Position numbers and translations under genes: made by a program. Shown in pieces: positions 1 to 12,400 of a stretch of DNA of 64,000 bases. Source of the DNA: Candidatus Omnitrophota bacterium (GTDB lineage Bacteria; Omnitrophota; Gorgyraeia; 2-01-FULL-45-10). Below the pieces are notes generated by a model. That model ran no database searches, was not told where the DNA came from, and saw only the letters and a list, made by a program, of their open reading frames with translations. The stretch spans positions 46,532 to 110,531 of the forward strand of contig JBAZKM010000008.1 of the NCBI GenBank assembly GCA_041650805.1, in the 5' to 3' direction. Position 1 is the first letter of the stretch. Each line of letters begins with the position of its first letter.

Positions 1-482
1 TAACTGGCAACTGGAACCTTTTCTATATAGCAATAGCTTATCGCCATGGCGAGCGCATCGCTCACATCTACCGGCTCCGGAGGTTTCCTCAGTTTGAGTA
101 TATTCTGGACCATGCGCTGGACCTGCACCTTAGAGGCCTGGCCGTTCCCGGTGACGACCTTCTTTATCCTCGTGGATGGATAATTGACAAGTTTTATATT
201 GGACCTGCCGCACACAAGACAGGCCATCGCCCGCGCGTGGCCCATCAGTATCGCTGTAGTGGGATGCTGGTAGTGGGAATATATCTTTTCGAGCACCAGG
301 ACACCGGGCGCATATTCATCTATGATACCGGAGATGCCGTCGAATATCTTCGTGACCCTTTCCTGTATGGGGGTGTTCTTTTTGGTCCGTATCACACCGG
401 CCTCGACGACCTTCATGGTACCGGCATCTATGAGGCCGTAACCGGTGGTATTCAGCCCGGGGTCTATGCCTAATATCCTCAT
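1..482 (-). CDS. ruvC: Crossover junction endodeoxyribonuclease RuvC (3' end outside window)
   Basis: RuvC resolves Holliday junctions with RuvAB. I translated 160 codons; the reading frame leaves the window without a stop, and since the family is about 160-175 residues only a short tail is missing. Visible hallmarks are the N-terminal MRILGIDPG with the first catalytic Asp at residue 7, the second acidic site in VLVLEKIYSHYQHP, and the C-terminal DVSDALAMA with the last catalytic Asp residues. The ATG overlaps the yebC stop as ATGA, so translation is probably coupled and ruvC is the third gene of a fusA-like/yebC/ruvC operon. yebC-ruvC adjacency is common in bacteria. The last visible codons run into a heptamer-like repeat at the window edge. 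Confidence 0.93.
   Translation of the reverse strand, partial: MRILGIDPGLNTTGYGLIDAGTMKVVEAGVIRTKKNTPIQERVTKIFDGISGIIDEYAPGVLVLEKIYSHYQHPTTAILMGHARAMACLVCGRSNIKLVNYPSTRIKKVVTGNGQASKVQVQRMVQNILKLRKPPEPVDVSDALAMAISYCYIEKVPVAS
2..17. repeat. Heptamer-like repeat at the window edge
   Basis: Two adjacent 7-base units (AACTGGC, AACTGGA) lie in the last visible codons of ruvC. They resemble the 7-base-period arrays elsewhere in the window, but the array is cut by the window edge, so this is tentative. Confidence 0.35.
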
Positions 483-1219
483 TCTTCCTTCAATAATTCA
501 TCCGGTATGTCAAAATTGCCGTAGACGTTCTGGACGTCATCGTTCCCCTCGAGCTCATCCACAAGGTCCAGTATCCTCTTTGCGTCGTCGCCTACTACCT
601 TGATGGTCGATTTGGGGATGAGCGTTATCTCCGCCGACTCCGTCTTTATCTTATTGTCCTCTATCGCCTTCTTCACCTTGTAGAAATCCTGCGGAGATGT
701 CTTTACCCCGTAACTCTCGTCTTCGACCACCATATCTTCGGCGCCTGCGTCGAGGACGATCCCCATCAGCTTATCCTCGTCGATAGCCTCTTTATTCACG
801 ACGATATATCCTTTCTTCTCGAATATCCAGCCCACGGAACCGGCGCCCGCCATATTCCCGCCCTTCTTCGAAAAGATGGTCCTCACCTCGCTGGCGGTCC
901 TGTTCTTGTTGTCGGTCAACGCCTCGATATAGATCGCCACGCCGCCCGGGCCGTATCCCTCGAGCGTCACATCCTCGTAATTCACGCCCTCGAGCTCGCC
1001 GGTGCCTTTTTTGACCGCGCGGTCGATGTTATCGGCCGGCATGCTCGCGTCCTTCGCCCTGTCTATGGCGACCCTCAGGCGCGGGTTCGTATCCGGGTTG
1101 CCGCCGCTCCTGGCCGCAACCGTTATCTCTTTGATCAGCTTCGTGAAGAGCTGGCCGCGCTTCGCGTCTGTAGCCGCCTTCTTGTGTTTGATCGTCGCCC
1201 ACTTCGAATGTCCGCTCAT
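479..1219 (-). CDS. yebC: YebC/PmpR family protein
   Basis: 246 residues, the usual family length. It begins MSGHSKWATIKHKKAATDAKR, the signature start of the YebC/PmpR (TACO1) family, and has the conserved GGNPDTNPRLR and VTLEGYGPGGVAIYIEALTDN segments. These proteins have been described as transcriptional regulators and, more recently, as factors that help ribosomes through difficult sequences; which applies here cannot be read from the sequence. It lies 28 bases after the EF-G-like gene, so a translation-linked role fits the context. Its stop overlaps the ruvC start. Confidence 0.95.
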   Translation of the reverse strand: MSGHSKWATIKHKKAATDAKRGQLFTKLIKEITVAARSGGNPDTNPRLRVAIDRAKDASMPADNIDRAVKKGTGELEGVNYEDVTLEGYGPGGVAIYIEALTDNKNRTASEVRTIFSKKGGNMAGAGSVGWIFEKKGYIVVNKEAIDEDKLMGIVLDAGAEDMVVEDESYGVKTSPQDFYKVKKAIEDNKIKTESAEITLIPKSTIKVVGDDAKRILDLVDELEGNDDVQNVYGNFDIPDELLKEE

Positions 1220-1247
1220 GTTTCTCCTCTCGGTTTACACGTTACGC

Positions 1248-3308
1248 TTATTCTTCCGTCTCTTCCTTCTTCCCCTGTTTTGCCTTTTCGACGATCGTCG
1301 CCGTCAGGTTTGAAGGCACCACCTCATAATGAGAGAACGTCATCGTATATGTGCCGCGCCCGCCTGTTATGGACTTCAGTTCGTTCACGTACTTGTACAT
1401 CTCTTCGAGCGGCACCTTCGCCTTTATCGTCTGGACGCCGTCTCCCGGCTCCATCCCCATGACCCTGCCCCGGCGCGAGTTCAGGCTGCCCGTTATGTCA
1501 CCCATGAACTCCTCCGGCACCACGATGTCGACGTCCATGATAGGCTCAAGTATCACCGGCCTCGCCTTCTGCATCGACTCTTTGAAGGCCTGGCGCGACG
1601 CGATCTGGAACGCTATATCTTTGGAATCGACGGGGTGCGTCTTGCCGTCATAAACGATGGCCCTGACATCTACGACCGGGAAACCGGCCAGGACGCCCCC
1701 GTTCAGGGCCGACCTTATGCCCTTTTCGCAGCTCACCACGAAAGGCCTTGGGATCGCGCCGCCCACCACCTCATCGACGAATTCAAACCCGGTCCCGCGC
1801 GGGAGCGGCTCTATCTTCATCCATACCTCGGCAAACTGGCCGGCGCCGCCGGTCTGCTTCTTATGCCGGTATTGGGAATCCCCTTTACCTGTGATCGTCT
1901 CCTTGTACGCGACCTTGGGCGTGCCGAGGTCGACCTGTACGCCCGAACGGACCTTCATCCTGTTTATCATCATGCCTATATGCATGTCGCCCATGCCGTG
2001 GGCTATCATCTCCTTGGTCTGCTCGTCCCTGGTGACCTTGAACGTCGGGTCTTCCGCGGTCAGTTTGTGAAGGGCGTTCGATATCTTATCTTCATCGGAA
2101 CGCGTCTTCGGCTTGAGCGAGAAGGATATGGCCGGCTCCGGGAACTGGATATCGTCTAACTTCAGAGGGTTCTTCTCGTCCCCTATGGAATCGCCGGTCC
2201 CGGTCTCCTTCAATTTTGACACGCACCCTATATCTCCCGCCTGCACCGAGTCCATCGATGCCTGCGACTTCCCGGATAGGGAAAATATCTGCCCTATCTT
2301 CTCCCTGGTGCCCTTCGTCACATTGTAGAAACCGGAGTTCGTCTGCAGCGTGCCGGAGAAGACCTTGAATATCGATATCTGGCCCAGGAACGGGTCCGAG
2401 AGCGTCTTGAAGACGAGCGCGGAGAACGGCCCTTTAGGGTTCATATCCACCTCGATCTTCTCGGAACTGTCCGGCCTGGTCGCGGTAACCCTGGGCCTGT
2501 CGGCAGGCGACGGCAGATAGTTCACTATAAGGTCCAGGGACTCCTTTATGCCTATCGCGCCTGTAGCCGAACCGCAAAGTATCGGAAAGACCTTGCCTTC
2601 GGAGATGCCCTTTTTGAGCGCGCCCTTCAGTTCGTCGGGCGCAAGCTCACCCTTCTCCAGGTACTTCTCGAGCAGGGCGTCATCGGTCTCCGCTACCGCC
2701 TCTGCCAGGCTGTCGGAGGCCGTCCTGGCCCCGGCCTTGGCATCTTCGGAGAGGCCTTCCATCCCCTGCCGCGTCACCAGGTTGGCTACCCCTTTGAAGG
2801 ACGACTCCGTACCTATCGGGTATGTCACAAGGACACAGGCCTTGCCGAACTTTTTCTTTATGCCATCCACGCACTTTTCAAAGTCGGCATGCTCCTTATC
2901 GAGGCGGCTTATGAAGAATGCGCAGGGGATGCCTCTCTCGCGGGACAACTTGAATCCGCGTTCGGTCCCTATCTCTATGCCGCCGGTCGCGTTCACGACT
3001 ATGACGCTCGTGTCCGCGGCCCTTAAGGCGCCCACCATCTCGCCGGCAAGATCGGTGTAGCCGGGGGTATCTATTATATTTATCTTCTTAGAGTTATAGA
3101 CAAATGACATGAGCGACGACCCGAGAGAGCACTTGCGTTCCTTTTCGTCCTCATTGTAATCGGAAACGGTGTTCCCTTCAGCTATGCTCCCCATCTTGGG
3201 TATAGCGCCGGCGCCGTAAAGGACCGCCTCCACAAGCGACGTCTTCCCGCTCCCGGAATGTCCCAAAAATACCAGGTTCCTGATATCCTTCGCCTCAAAT
3301 ACCGCCAT
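1248..3308 (-). CDS. Elongation factor G-like GTPase (EF-G-2 type)
   Basis: 686 residues with the whole EF-G layout: GTPase domain, domain II, and domains III-V with a C-terminal VPLEEMYKYVNELKSITGGRG segment. The P-loop is GHSGSGKT (residues 16-23) rather than the GHIDAGKT-like loop of canonical EF-G. G3 is DTPGY (80-84) rather than DTPGH, and the G4 position reads SRLDK (134-138) rather than NKxD. These changes place it with the EF-G-like/EF-G-2 paralogues rather than the housekeeping factor, so I do not assign fusA. Its role (translocation, recycling or stress) is not evident. It is the first gene of an operon with yebC and ruvC behind a good promoter. The start is preceded by a GGGAG-type ribosome binding site. 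Confidence 0.88.
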   Translation of the reverse strand: MAVFEAKDIRNLVFLGHSGSGKTSLVEAVLYGAGAIPKMGSIAEGNTVSDYNEDEKERKCSLGSSLMSFVYNSKKINIIDTPGYTDLAGEMVGALRAADTSVIVVNATGGIEIGTERGFKLSRERGIPCAFFISRLDKEHADFEKCVDGIKKKFGKACVLVTYPIGTESSFKGVANLVTRQGMEGLSEDAKAGARTASDSLAEAVAETDDALLEKYLEKGELAPDELKGALKKGISEGKVFPILCGSATGAIGIKESLDLIVNYLPSPADRPRVTATRPDSSEKIEVDMNPKGPFSALVFKTLSDPFLGQISIFKVFSGTLQTNSGFYNVTKGTREKIGQIFSLSGKSQASMDSVQAGDIGCVSKLKETGTGDSIGDEKNPLKLDDIQFPEPAISFSLKPKTRSDEDKISNALHKLTAEDPTFKVTRDEQTKEMIAHGMGDMHIGMMINRMKVRSGVQVDLGTPKVAYKETITGKGDSQYRHKKQTGGAGQFAEVWMKIEPLPRGTGFEFVDEVVGGAIPRPFVVSCEKGIRSALNGGVLAGFPVVDVRAIVYDGKTHPVDSKDIAFQIASRQAFKESMQKARPVILEPIMDVDIVVPEEFMGDITGSLNSRRGRVMGMEPGDGVQTIKAKVPLEEMYKYVNELKSITGGRGTYTMTFSHYEVVPSNLTATIVEKAKQGKKEETEE

Positions 3309-3362
3309 TGTCCGCTCTCCCTTTCTTTTTGCCTTTCAATGGAAATAGATGATAATAGTAAT

Positions 3363-3390
3363 ATTATATGGGCACCTCCGGAAAAGTCAA
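3363..3390 (-). promoter_or_regulatory. Sigma70-type promoter of the EF-G-like/yebC/ruvC operon
   Basis: On the - strand TTGACT is followed after 16 bases by a perfect TATAAT. Predicted transcription starts near 3356, giving a leader of about 48 bases with a GGGAG ribosome binding site. Confidence 0.75.
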
Positions 3391-3402
3391 GGCAATAAGA
3401 AA

Positions 3403-3429
3403 GCCCCGGGAGATACAGCCTCCCGGGGC
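3403..3429 (-). terminator. Intrinsic terminator after the giant gene
   Basis: A perfect 10-bp GC-rich stem (GCCCCGGGAG / CTCCCGGGGC, 7-base loop) sits just past the stop of the giant gene and is followed on the - strand by TTTCTTATT. It lies just upstream of the next promoter, so it separates the two transcription units. Confidence 0.8.
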
Positions 3430-3448
3430 CTGGAATAGATGGCGCGGG

Positions 3449-6400
3449 TTACGCCGCCACCGCGAATTTAATGAACGCTCTGCGGAGCGTTTCGAGCTCT
3501 TCGGGCCTGGTGATATTGCAGACCTGGCCGAGCGCCCTTATTATATTCTCTACCGTGATGTCAAATATCCCGGCAACGTTCACATCCGGCATGGACTTTT
3601 CGTCTGCCACCCTGAAGTAATAGTAACGCGCTATACCCGTCACCTTTGCCATGATATCCGATACGGAGCTGCCGTATACTATCTTCTGGTTCTCGGGACG
3701 TCCCGAATTGAGCCTATCGATGAGAGCGGCCTGGGCGGCGGTTGCGGCTATGACGGCGACGCGGACGCCTGACTGCGTAAGCCGCGGAAGCGCTATACCG
3801 AGCCCCGGCTCGTACTCCTCTTTCCCTTCGACACGGCGGCCGAAAGTCGCCCTTTCCGAAAAGACGAGCATGGAGCGATCATCGACTCTTATATCTTGTC
3901 CCATCGTACACTCGTTCTTCCGCAGCGCCATGCCGAATTCCTCCGGCGTCCATCCGTTCTGGCTGTACCAGGCAGGGACGGCATCTTGTGCCTTCCCGAG
4001 CAGCGCTGAGGCTGTCTCAGACAATGGCATGACGCTATTCGCTCCGGCTATAACTGTTACGAGACCATAGTCCCCTCTCAAAGATACGACTACCCGTTCG
4101 GGCAGATTCCTGAATGCCGCTGAGGTAAGGAAGCCATTCCTCTTATTACTCGAATTGATCGTACGGCACATGCCGCGGAGTTTTTCTTTCTCTTCGCTCT
4201 GCTTTTCGTCTGTGAGGCCGGATAGCGACTCTACGGCATCACTCATCGAGATAGCTATCATAGCAAACCTGCCGTTCTCCAGCAATTCCCATGTCTCACG
4301 CTCCACCTCGGTAAAATTGGCCGGGAATTCATCTGACCTGACAAACTGGCCGATGCCCTTCGCGGGTTCGGGATTCGAGGTCCCCTCAACTCCGGGGTTT
4401 GCTTTCTTTGCTGCAGCTGCCGCGGCTTCGGCCGGTCCGAGCCCGTGCGTCCCCGACAGATACCTCCTCACGAACTCAGGCAGTTCCGTGAACGCCCTGG
4501 AGATCAGGAATACGTCCTTATTTGTACTGAAATTTATCACGCGGACCATCTCTCTCAACCTCGCCATCTCTATCTTCTGTTCATCCAGTCTTAATTCTGT
4601 ATAATGCTCTACGATATGACGCAATATCCCTGCGACTTTATCAAACCTCCATATCCGCAATAGCCCTTCTATGGCCGAGCTATCTCTCGCACTGTACGAT
4701 ACCAGTATATCCGCGATAGCATCCATGCCTTTTTCCGTGACGGAATAACCATCTACCGCTCCTATCGGGCGCTTAACAAGATGACCTTCCGCTGCCAATG
4801 CGTCTAGGTCCCGCCGGGTCTGCGAATCATTCTTCATATCTTCAGGCAGACCGGGCATCCCAAGCCTGGGAAAACGGCTCTTCACCTCATTATATTCCGA
4901 CCTGAACGCAGCAAGAGTAAAATCTCTCTTATCTATTGACAGGGAAGTGCCTTTCAGCGTCATCGACAGCGCGATGACCGTGAGCGCGCCCCGGGCATCC
5001 CTGAACGGCTTCTTACCGAACTGCCCGTTCGCGTCGCGCGGCTGTTCGTCCGGAGACATCTGCGGAACGAGGAATGCCACAAGCTCCTCGACCGGCTCGA
5101 AGCTTGCACCCATTACGTAATTCGGCCTGAGGTCAAGCAGACGCTGGAAGTTGCTCGCGTTGTCGCGTGAGCGTATCACGATGACGACGCTCCCGAGCTC
5201 CACGCCCGCCTTTATCTCGACCTTCCCGTCCCCGACCACCAGGAACTCGTTATCGGCAAGATTACCCGTCTCTTTTATATTCTTGGTGACATCGTACTTC
5301 GATGCGATCGCCTTATCGACGTCATACCCGGTCACCGTCACCCAATCGCCGAGGCCGAGGAGGTTCACTTCCTCCTGGACACCTTTTTTATCTGAACCGG
5401 TTATGATATTTATAACCACGCCGCGCGCGGCCAGCATCCTGACGAATTCAACGCCTCCGGGGACGAGGAACGCTCCCGGCTGGACAGCCCCGCTATCGAC
5501 GAGCCCGAGGCGGTAGTTCCTGACCGCGAAGAGCTTCTCCAGGTACATCTTGCAGAAATAACGTCCCGGCTCCGACTCGACCATGGGCCTGCCTTCCGCC
5601 GCCTCTTTTGCGCGGCAGTAGTCGAACGCCCATTGGAAGATCGCCCCTTTGCCTCTCTTTATCGCCTCGTCGCATGCCCGGCCGAACTGAGTCGGCGTCG
5701 GCTCTCCCTTCGTCTCCTCTATCATACCGCGTGCCCAGATCATCGCTTCGCGCGAGATCTTGCCCTGATCGACGAGACGCCGCATGGCCGGAGTCATGAT
5801 ATCGCTATCGAATCGTATATCATCTATATCCTTAACGCTGTCTATAAGGTCATTGAACTCCTCTTCCGTCAGTTCCTTACCCTCGATGATCGCGGCGACT
5901 ATGGGCGTCATTATCCCTTCCCACCCTTCGCGTATACGCGATATTGTACCGTCCCAGTCGAGCGCCGCGACCTTTATGTTGATACCTTCCATGGGACGAA
6001 GCGCTTCGAGCTGCCGCGGCGATCCGCCGGCGGCTGCCGCTTTCTGCGGGACCATGTCAGCCGCCGCCGCGGCTATTATCGCCGCGCCTACGCCGGAGCC
6101 ATCCTCGGTCATCACTATCTCGATATTATCGGAGACGTTCTCGCCGGCCCCGGAGTCGAGCAGCTCCCTCAGGGCCGCCCTTATCCTCTCCTTGAAATAA
6201 GGATAATTTTTGTAAAGAGATCCGTCGACTGCCGCAACATGCTTCCGCGAGATGGCCGGATCCATCTTCCTTATTACCGCGACTATCGCCGCGGCGGTGA
6301 CACGGGCGGCCTTTGTCGAAACGAGCTCGCATACCGACTTTACAAGGCGGCGGTCTTCCACCGTGGAATTATTGACCCCAAACTCCGCGAGGAGTGATCC

Positions 6401-9400
6401 CACGCCTTCCAGGTCTTTCGAATCATCGGACTCGATGGCGGACATATGCTCCGTCAGAAAACCGTCTTTGCCCATTTCGGCCGGCACCGTGTTGAAAATA
6501 GGCGAGGAAACACCTCCAAAGAGAAGGTTGTTGGATATGAGGCGGGCCATTATAATGCGCGCGATCTCGCCCAGATACATGCCGGAGACCATCTTCTCCA
6601 ATAACTGCCTTCCGCTATTATTCGATTCCAGGTCCAGGACAAAGTCCCAGGGGGTGCGCGGGACAGAGTCAAAGTTGCCCCATTCCATGTTTATCATCAT
6701 ATTCTGTCTGGAGAGTCCGTCATCTACCCACTTGGCGATCTGGCCTATAGGAAGCCAGAAGGCCGCGTTCGTACCGGTGCCGAGGATGATCCCCATGTCG
6801 CAGTCAGGGTCCTGGTACCTGGCGGTGGCGAGCGTACCTACCGTATCGTTACAGAGCGCCGCTACCTTTACGCTGCCGGGCGCTTTGCGGTCAAGCCCTG
6901 CCTCAAGAAGTTTCACAACATCATTTCCGACCACACCGCTCGTGGTCCAGCCTTTTGTCCATTCTTTGTGTATACCGGAAGCTGCCCCGGTCTGCTCTAC
7001 GGGGAAAGACCATGTAAGACCCAGTTTTATCTCCCTGTCGAGCGGCATACCCTGCGCCGCCATGAACGATCCTATCGACCCGGCGATAAAATCGAAGAGT
7101 TCTTCGGCTGTGCCATGCATGTGCCTCTCTTCGAATTTGAATTTGCCGATATCACCGACGATCGAGAACCTGCCGTTGCCTTCAAGCCGGACCCTCAGTA
7201 CGCGGAGGTTCGTCCCGCCCACATCGACCCCCAGGTACTCTCCGGTCTCCCGGCCTGTAGGCACGCCTACGAAGGCGGGTAGCATCTTGAGAGAGCTCGG
7301 CCTGGCGGCGAGACCTGAATCCATCTGATCCATCATGCCTGACTGTACGCGCTCCATATCCTCAGGAGAAACGGTCATCTGTCTGGTAAGATATGAGCGC
7401 GCTTCAGCGGCACCTTCCGGCAATTGCGAATGAACATCCAGGATCTCTCTGTATAATATACGCCCGGACCGGGATGAGACGGCTCCGGCCGGCTTATCTT
7501 TAAATCTGTTCAACGTCTCGAAGCCAAGGGCGCCTACGGAGGCGAAGAAGCCGAAGCGCTCCCTGTCGTCAGGTATGGTCCTGATCGCGTTCTCGTTGTA
7601 ATATCCGAAGCCGAAACGGCGTTCCATGAACTCGTGCCCTACGAGGAAGTCGCCGCCCTGCCTGAACTGCGGGTACTGCGCTACGCGCGCCCTCTCCTCG
7701 ATGAACGGCATCGTATCCTTATTGATGTCGACGCCGCTGAAGACCTTCAGCCCGAACTCCTCGGCTAGCGCCACTACGCCCTTTATCTCTTCATCCGTAT
7801 TCCTGTGCGGCATTATGGCTATACCCAGTACGCCTATCGACTTCAGGTACGGGAAGAGCTCCCGCAGGATATTCTCTTCGTCCGTGCCGTTGCGCTTGGA
7901 ATCGCCGAGGTACGGATAGACGGGTACACCGCCGGCCGCTATTATGGAATCTACAACGTACTCCATCGACGGGCACTCTTCAGGGTCCGGGGCGATAAAG
8001 CATGAAACCGGGGATCCCGGCTTCAGGAGGCCCCCCCTCAGGATCTCCATGTCGCTCTCTTCATTGTCGATATTTTCCTCTTCTCCGGCGCTCAGTTTAC
8101 GGCCCAATACGGCCTCGTAAGCGTTCTTGCGCGCCTCGCCCCTTCCGTACCGGTCGTTGATCACTATGGCAAGCCCCATCATGAGATGGCGGTCTGTGCA
8201 ATTTCCGTTTTCCGCCAGGGCGGAGACATCCTCTTCATAAGGCACCATGACATCGAGGCCTGCGGCCCCCATCCTCTTGTTTACCTTCTCTATCATGGCG
8301 CGGTTCCTTCTCTCCTTGGATGCCCGTACCTTTTCGAGCATCTCCAGGATGGCCGGGTGCCTTCCGTCGGGCAGGGCATGGCACAGGAAATATGCCATAT
8401 TCGCTATCCCGGGCGCATTGATGACATGCTTCGCGAATCGTTCCGGCATGCTCACGCGCATCTCGAAACCGGAAGTCACCTGCTGGCCCAGGAGTCCGGC
8501 CGCCGCTAGGAATGAAGGGATGCCGTCCGTCGTATCGTGATCGATGATACCAACGTTCCTTAAACCGCCGCGTTTTGCCCAGTAGGCGATCGCTTCAGGG
8601 TAATAAGGGCTGAATGAGAACTTGCTGTGGACGTGTACGTTATTCTCCTCCGTCTCCGGGGCACAGATGATCTCTCCCCTCCTTATCATGCCGTTCAACT
8701 GTTTGAGAGCGCGGACCCTCTTGTCGGCGTCGCGCGAATAGAGCAGCGCCTCGAGCCGTGCCTGCTCGTCCGAAGCGATCGCCAGCGCGAACGGCATCAT
8801 ATCCTTTTTCTTCAACAGGCTGGCGCGCAACTCTTCACGGTAGAGCGGCGGACTATTCGTCAGGATATAAGGCAGGTGCCTCTCCTTGAATATCCGTTCC
8901 GCCCTCTGGACATCACCCATCTCGGCCACACCTTCTCTCAAAGCCAGTGCGCATGCCGCGTAATCTTTCGCCTTGATATGGTTGTAGAAACTCTTTACCG
9001 ATATATCGCTTCCGAAGCCATAATTCTCAAGATCCTCCAATTGCGCTTCGAACACAAGCATTTTTTTATTGAACGCGCGAAGCGGCTCTTCGCCTATACT
9101 CCCGCCGCCTATTCTCTCACAGGTAAGCGCGCCGCAGACGGTGGCGCCTTTCGCCGCCTCCTTGGGAGTCATACCTTTGGCGAAACCATAAGCCATATAA
9201 GCACTGTAGCTGTCGCCTGCGCCTGTGGTATCGGCGATCTTCACGCCCCGTACCGCAGGCATATGAAATCTCTGCGCGGCTCCGGACACACCTTTCCCGG
9301 ATATCGCTACTTCGCTCCCGCCCTCTCCGAGCTTAAGGAAGACGGCCGGGATACCGAGCGTTTCGCCAAAGAATTGAATGATATCCCCAGTCTCCTCTTT

Positions 9401-12400
9401 GCCGGATATTTTACGGGCTTCTTTTATGCTGGGTGTGAGATAATCCAACTTAGACATGGCCTCCCGGGCCTTGGGCGATCCCTCCAGGCCGTACAGGTCC
9501 ACAACCGTGTCCCATCCTACCTTGGCGCCCATCCTCTTTGCCCTGTCTATCAAGCTGCCTATCCGGGGCATAAGCTGTTTATTCAACGCGATGCCGCCGA
9601 AGTGCAATACCGAACATCTCAGCGCCTCATCCGGTATATCGGCTTCGGTCAGATATTCATTTGCGCTGCCTAAAGATAGATTATATGCTGTCTCGCCGGT
9701 ATCCTGGTTTGAGAAGATCAGGTTCGTCGAGGTGGAGACATCTTTGACTACCCTGATGCCGGTTGTATCCATCCCCTTGTCCCGCATCAACTTGATCAGG
9801 CCGTGCCCGAGCTCATCGTCTCCTACGGCGCCTATCAACTTAACGCGCGCGCCGAGCTCATTAAGGACCATCGCGGACGCAAAGCCGGGGCCCCCATACG
9901 TCACCTTCAACCGACCTCTCAACTCAGACGTAAGACCGTTCAGATAACCGTCCGTAGCCTCTGACGGAGGGGTGACAAATACCTTGTCGCCCTTCCAGGC
10001 AAGCCGCGGGTCTGAAGGCAGCGGATACTGGCTATCCTTCCCCAGAGGCACGATTATGTCAGCCACAATGCTCCCCACTACCGTTATGACAGGCGCATCA
10101 GGCGGGTAAGTGCGCATGACGGCAGGAAGCGGCGCCGATAACGGTTCCCGGGCAAACTCCTTCATCATCTCTATGACTTCCTGAGGATCTTTTGCCGGGG
10201 CCGTCTTCTCTGCCGGGACACCTATGATATTGGCCATCTCCCGAGATGCCGGGGCCACCGTCGCAATAACCCCTCTTATTCTCGCGATAAGCGAAGCTTC
10301 CCCCTCACCTCTCTCTATACCATTTAGCACCGCCGGGGCCATGCCAAGAAGACCCGTAAGAGCCGACTTTCTGACGTAAGCTATCTCTCCTCGTTTTATT
10401 GAATAAGCGAATTCACGGTCGTAGGCACCTTTATCATCCAAGACCTTAAGCGCCCTGAGGGACTCTTCCTCGACATCGGACACTATAGCACCGGCCCTCC
10501 CTGCGATATCACGCAGCAGATCTCCCAGAGGCAAAGACGCCTCCTGAGGATCGTATGAGATCCCGGCATCGGCCGCCGCCTTGAGCGCAACCTGCCGCAG
10601 AAGATTCTCCACTCTCTCTCTGCCGTTCTCGGACCGGAGGATCGCCATCTCTCGGACCGCGGTATCCCTGCCCGACTCGGCCGCCGTTATCTCTTCTATC
10701 TCTTTCCATCCCGCGATCGTTACTGCGTACTTTCCCCTGTTCGGCATCCTTAAAAATCCTGCCCTTACCAGCTTGTTGAGATCGTCTCTTGCGGTCGTCT
10801 CTGATGGGCGGCCGAACCCTAACCCCGGATGCGCCGCGCGCACCTCGTCATGGCCTTCCCTGTACTGCTGGGTAGTGACAAAACCCACATTATTCAGCAG
10901 CGTCTGCAGTCCCTGAGAGAGCGCGAAGACCTTTTTGGCGTCCTCCGGGCTCTTGCCCGGTTCTGTCGGCCTTCCGACCCTTCCCGTGCCGTCTGACGAG
11001 CCGCGGCCGGTCCGAGGTATACCGCCCTCTGTAACGTAGCTTGTACCGTGCTCGGTCGCGATCTTGCGGCTCGTTTCATATTCATCCCGTCTGGCAGTCC
11101 TTATGCTCTCGTCGTCAAAACTGTATACAGCGCTCTTGAGCGGGACCGCAAGCTTGAAATCTGAAAGAGGGTTCTCCTTTAGATATTCAGGAAAACCGGG
11201 AAACCCCAACGCCGCTCCCTCGGTTAATCTATATGAGGCCATTCCATTTGTATTATGCTTAATTAGATATAGCACCGCCCTGATGCCTTCCTTCGTGATC
11301 CTGTAATGGCCGGGCCTGATCATCTTGATATAATCGGCTTCTATAAGCGCCTTCCTGTCCCTCTGCCGCGTACGTTCGCTCACCTCAAATCCGGCAATAT
11401 GCCCTATTTGCAGCTGGTCAAAGTCGGTAAATCCGACTGCAACGAAGAAACGATCCGGATCCTCACCAAACATCATGAGCATGTCAACGGGGCTCCCGCC
11501 CGGCTTCTGCTGGCCGGCCCTATATATTTTTGCGGTCTCCGGCGTCTCGCTCTTTGCTTCCCCAACGCCGGTCATCGCGGTGACTCCCGGACCTTGCGGC
11601 TGCACTACAGCGGGGCGAAGCATCCGGATCTGTTTAACCACCTCGGGAGCCATATTTCTATTGACGTCACATATCCTGTAGAGAGCGTTAGCGGCACTTT
11701 CGAGGACGTCCGGCGCCATTTCGCCATTGAACAACAGTATCCTCATAAGAACCCCTATGCGCCTCGGGTCCGCCGTATTGATGCCCTGTTCCCTGGCAAT
11801 TTTTTCAAGTTTTTCCCTCATATCCTGCGGGATGTCTGCAACGGCTGCTGCTGCCGCAGCTTCCGGTTTCGCGAGCAGGCGCATGCGGAAGAGTTCCGCA
11901 TATACGGTTTTGGCCTTATCCGGCGCTACGCCTACCTGTTCCAGTTGTCTTACGCCTATGTCCATGCTGGACACTTCGCCCTTGCTTATCGCCTCAAGGA
12001 CTCTCACCCTGGCCGCATCTTTGGGATCGATGCCGCACTCTACGGCGATCTGGGCTATCGATCTTGCCGCCGGCGCAGCTTGCGCAATCGGACCACTTGC
12101 ACCCTCTGGGCCTTTGCTCTGTTTTTGGCCCCGGGCCGCCGCAGCCGGTTTGGGCTCCACCGCGGGTTTGACGGCCTCTCCTGTCCGCAGGTCATACATG
12201 ACCGGGGCGCGATTCTGCCCCGCCACCCTCAAATATTTTGAATCGTTGCTGAAGATCGCCCCATTTGAGGCATCGATATCTTTCAGGATCGCTCTTCCGT
12301 CCTTCAGATCGATCACCATCGTACGGGATGTCCCGGAATTGGTGATCGCGGCATATGCGCCGTCGGGACTGACGATGCCTGTTTCGCCTCTATCCTCAAG

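Noticed and set aside
6252..7328. A 358-codon open frame on the + strand opposite the giant gene
   Set aside because: Antisense to the well-recognised hexokinase domain; no family resemblance and Ser/Pro-rich composition typical of antisense frames.
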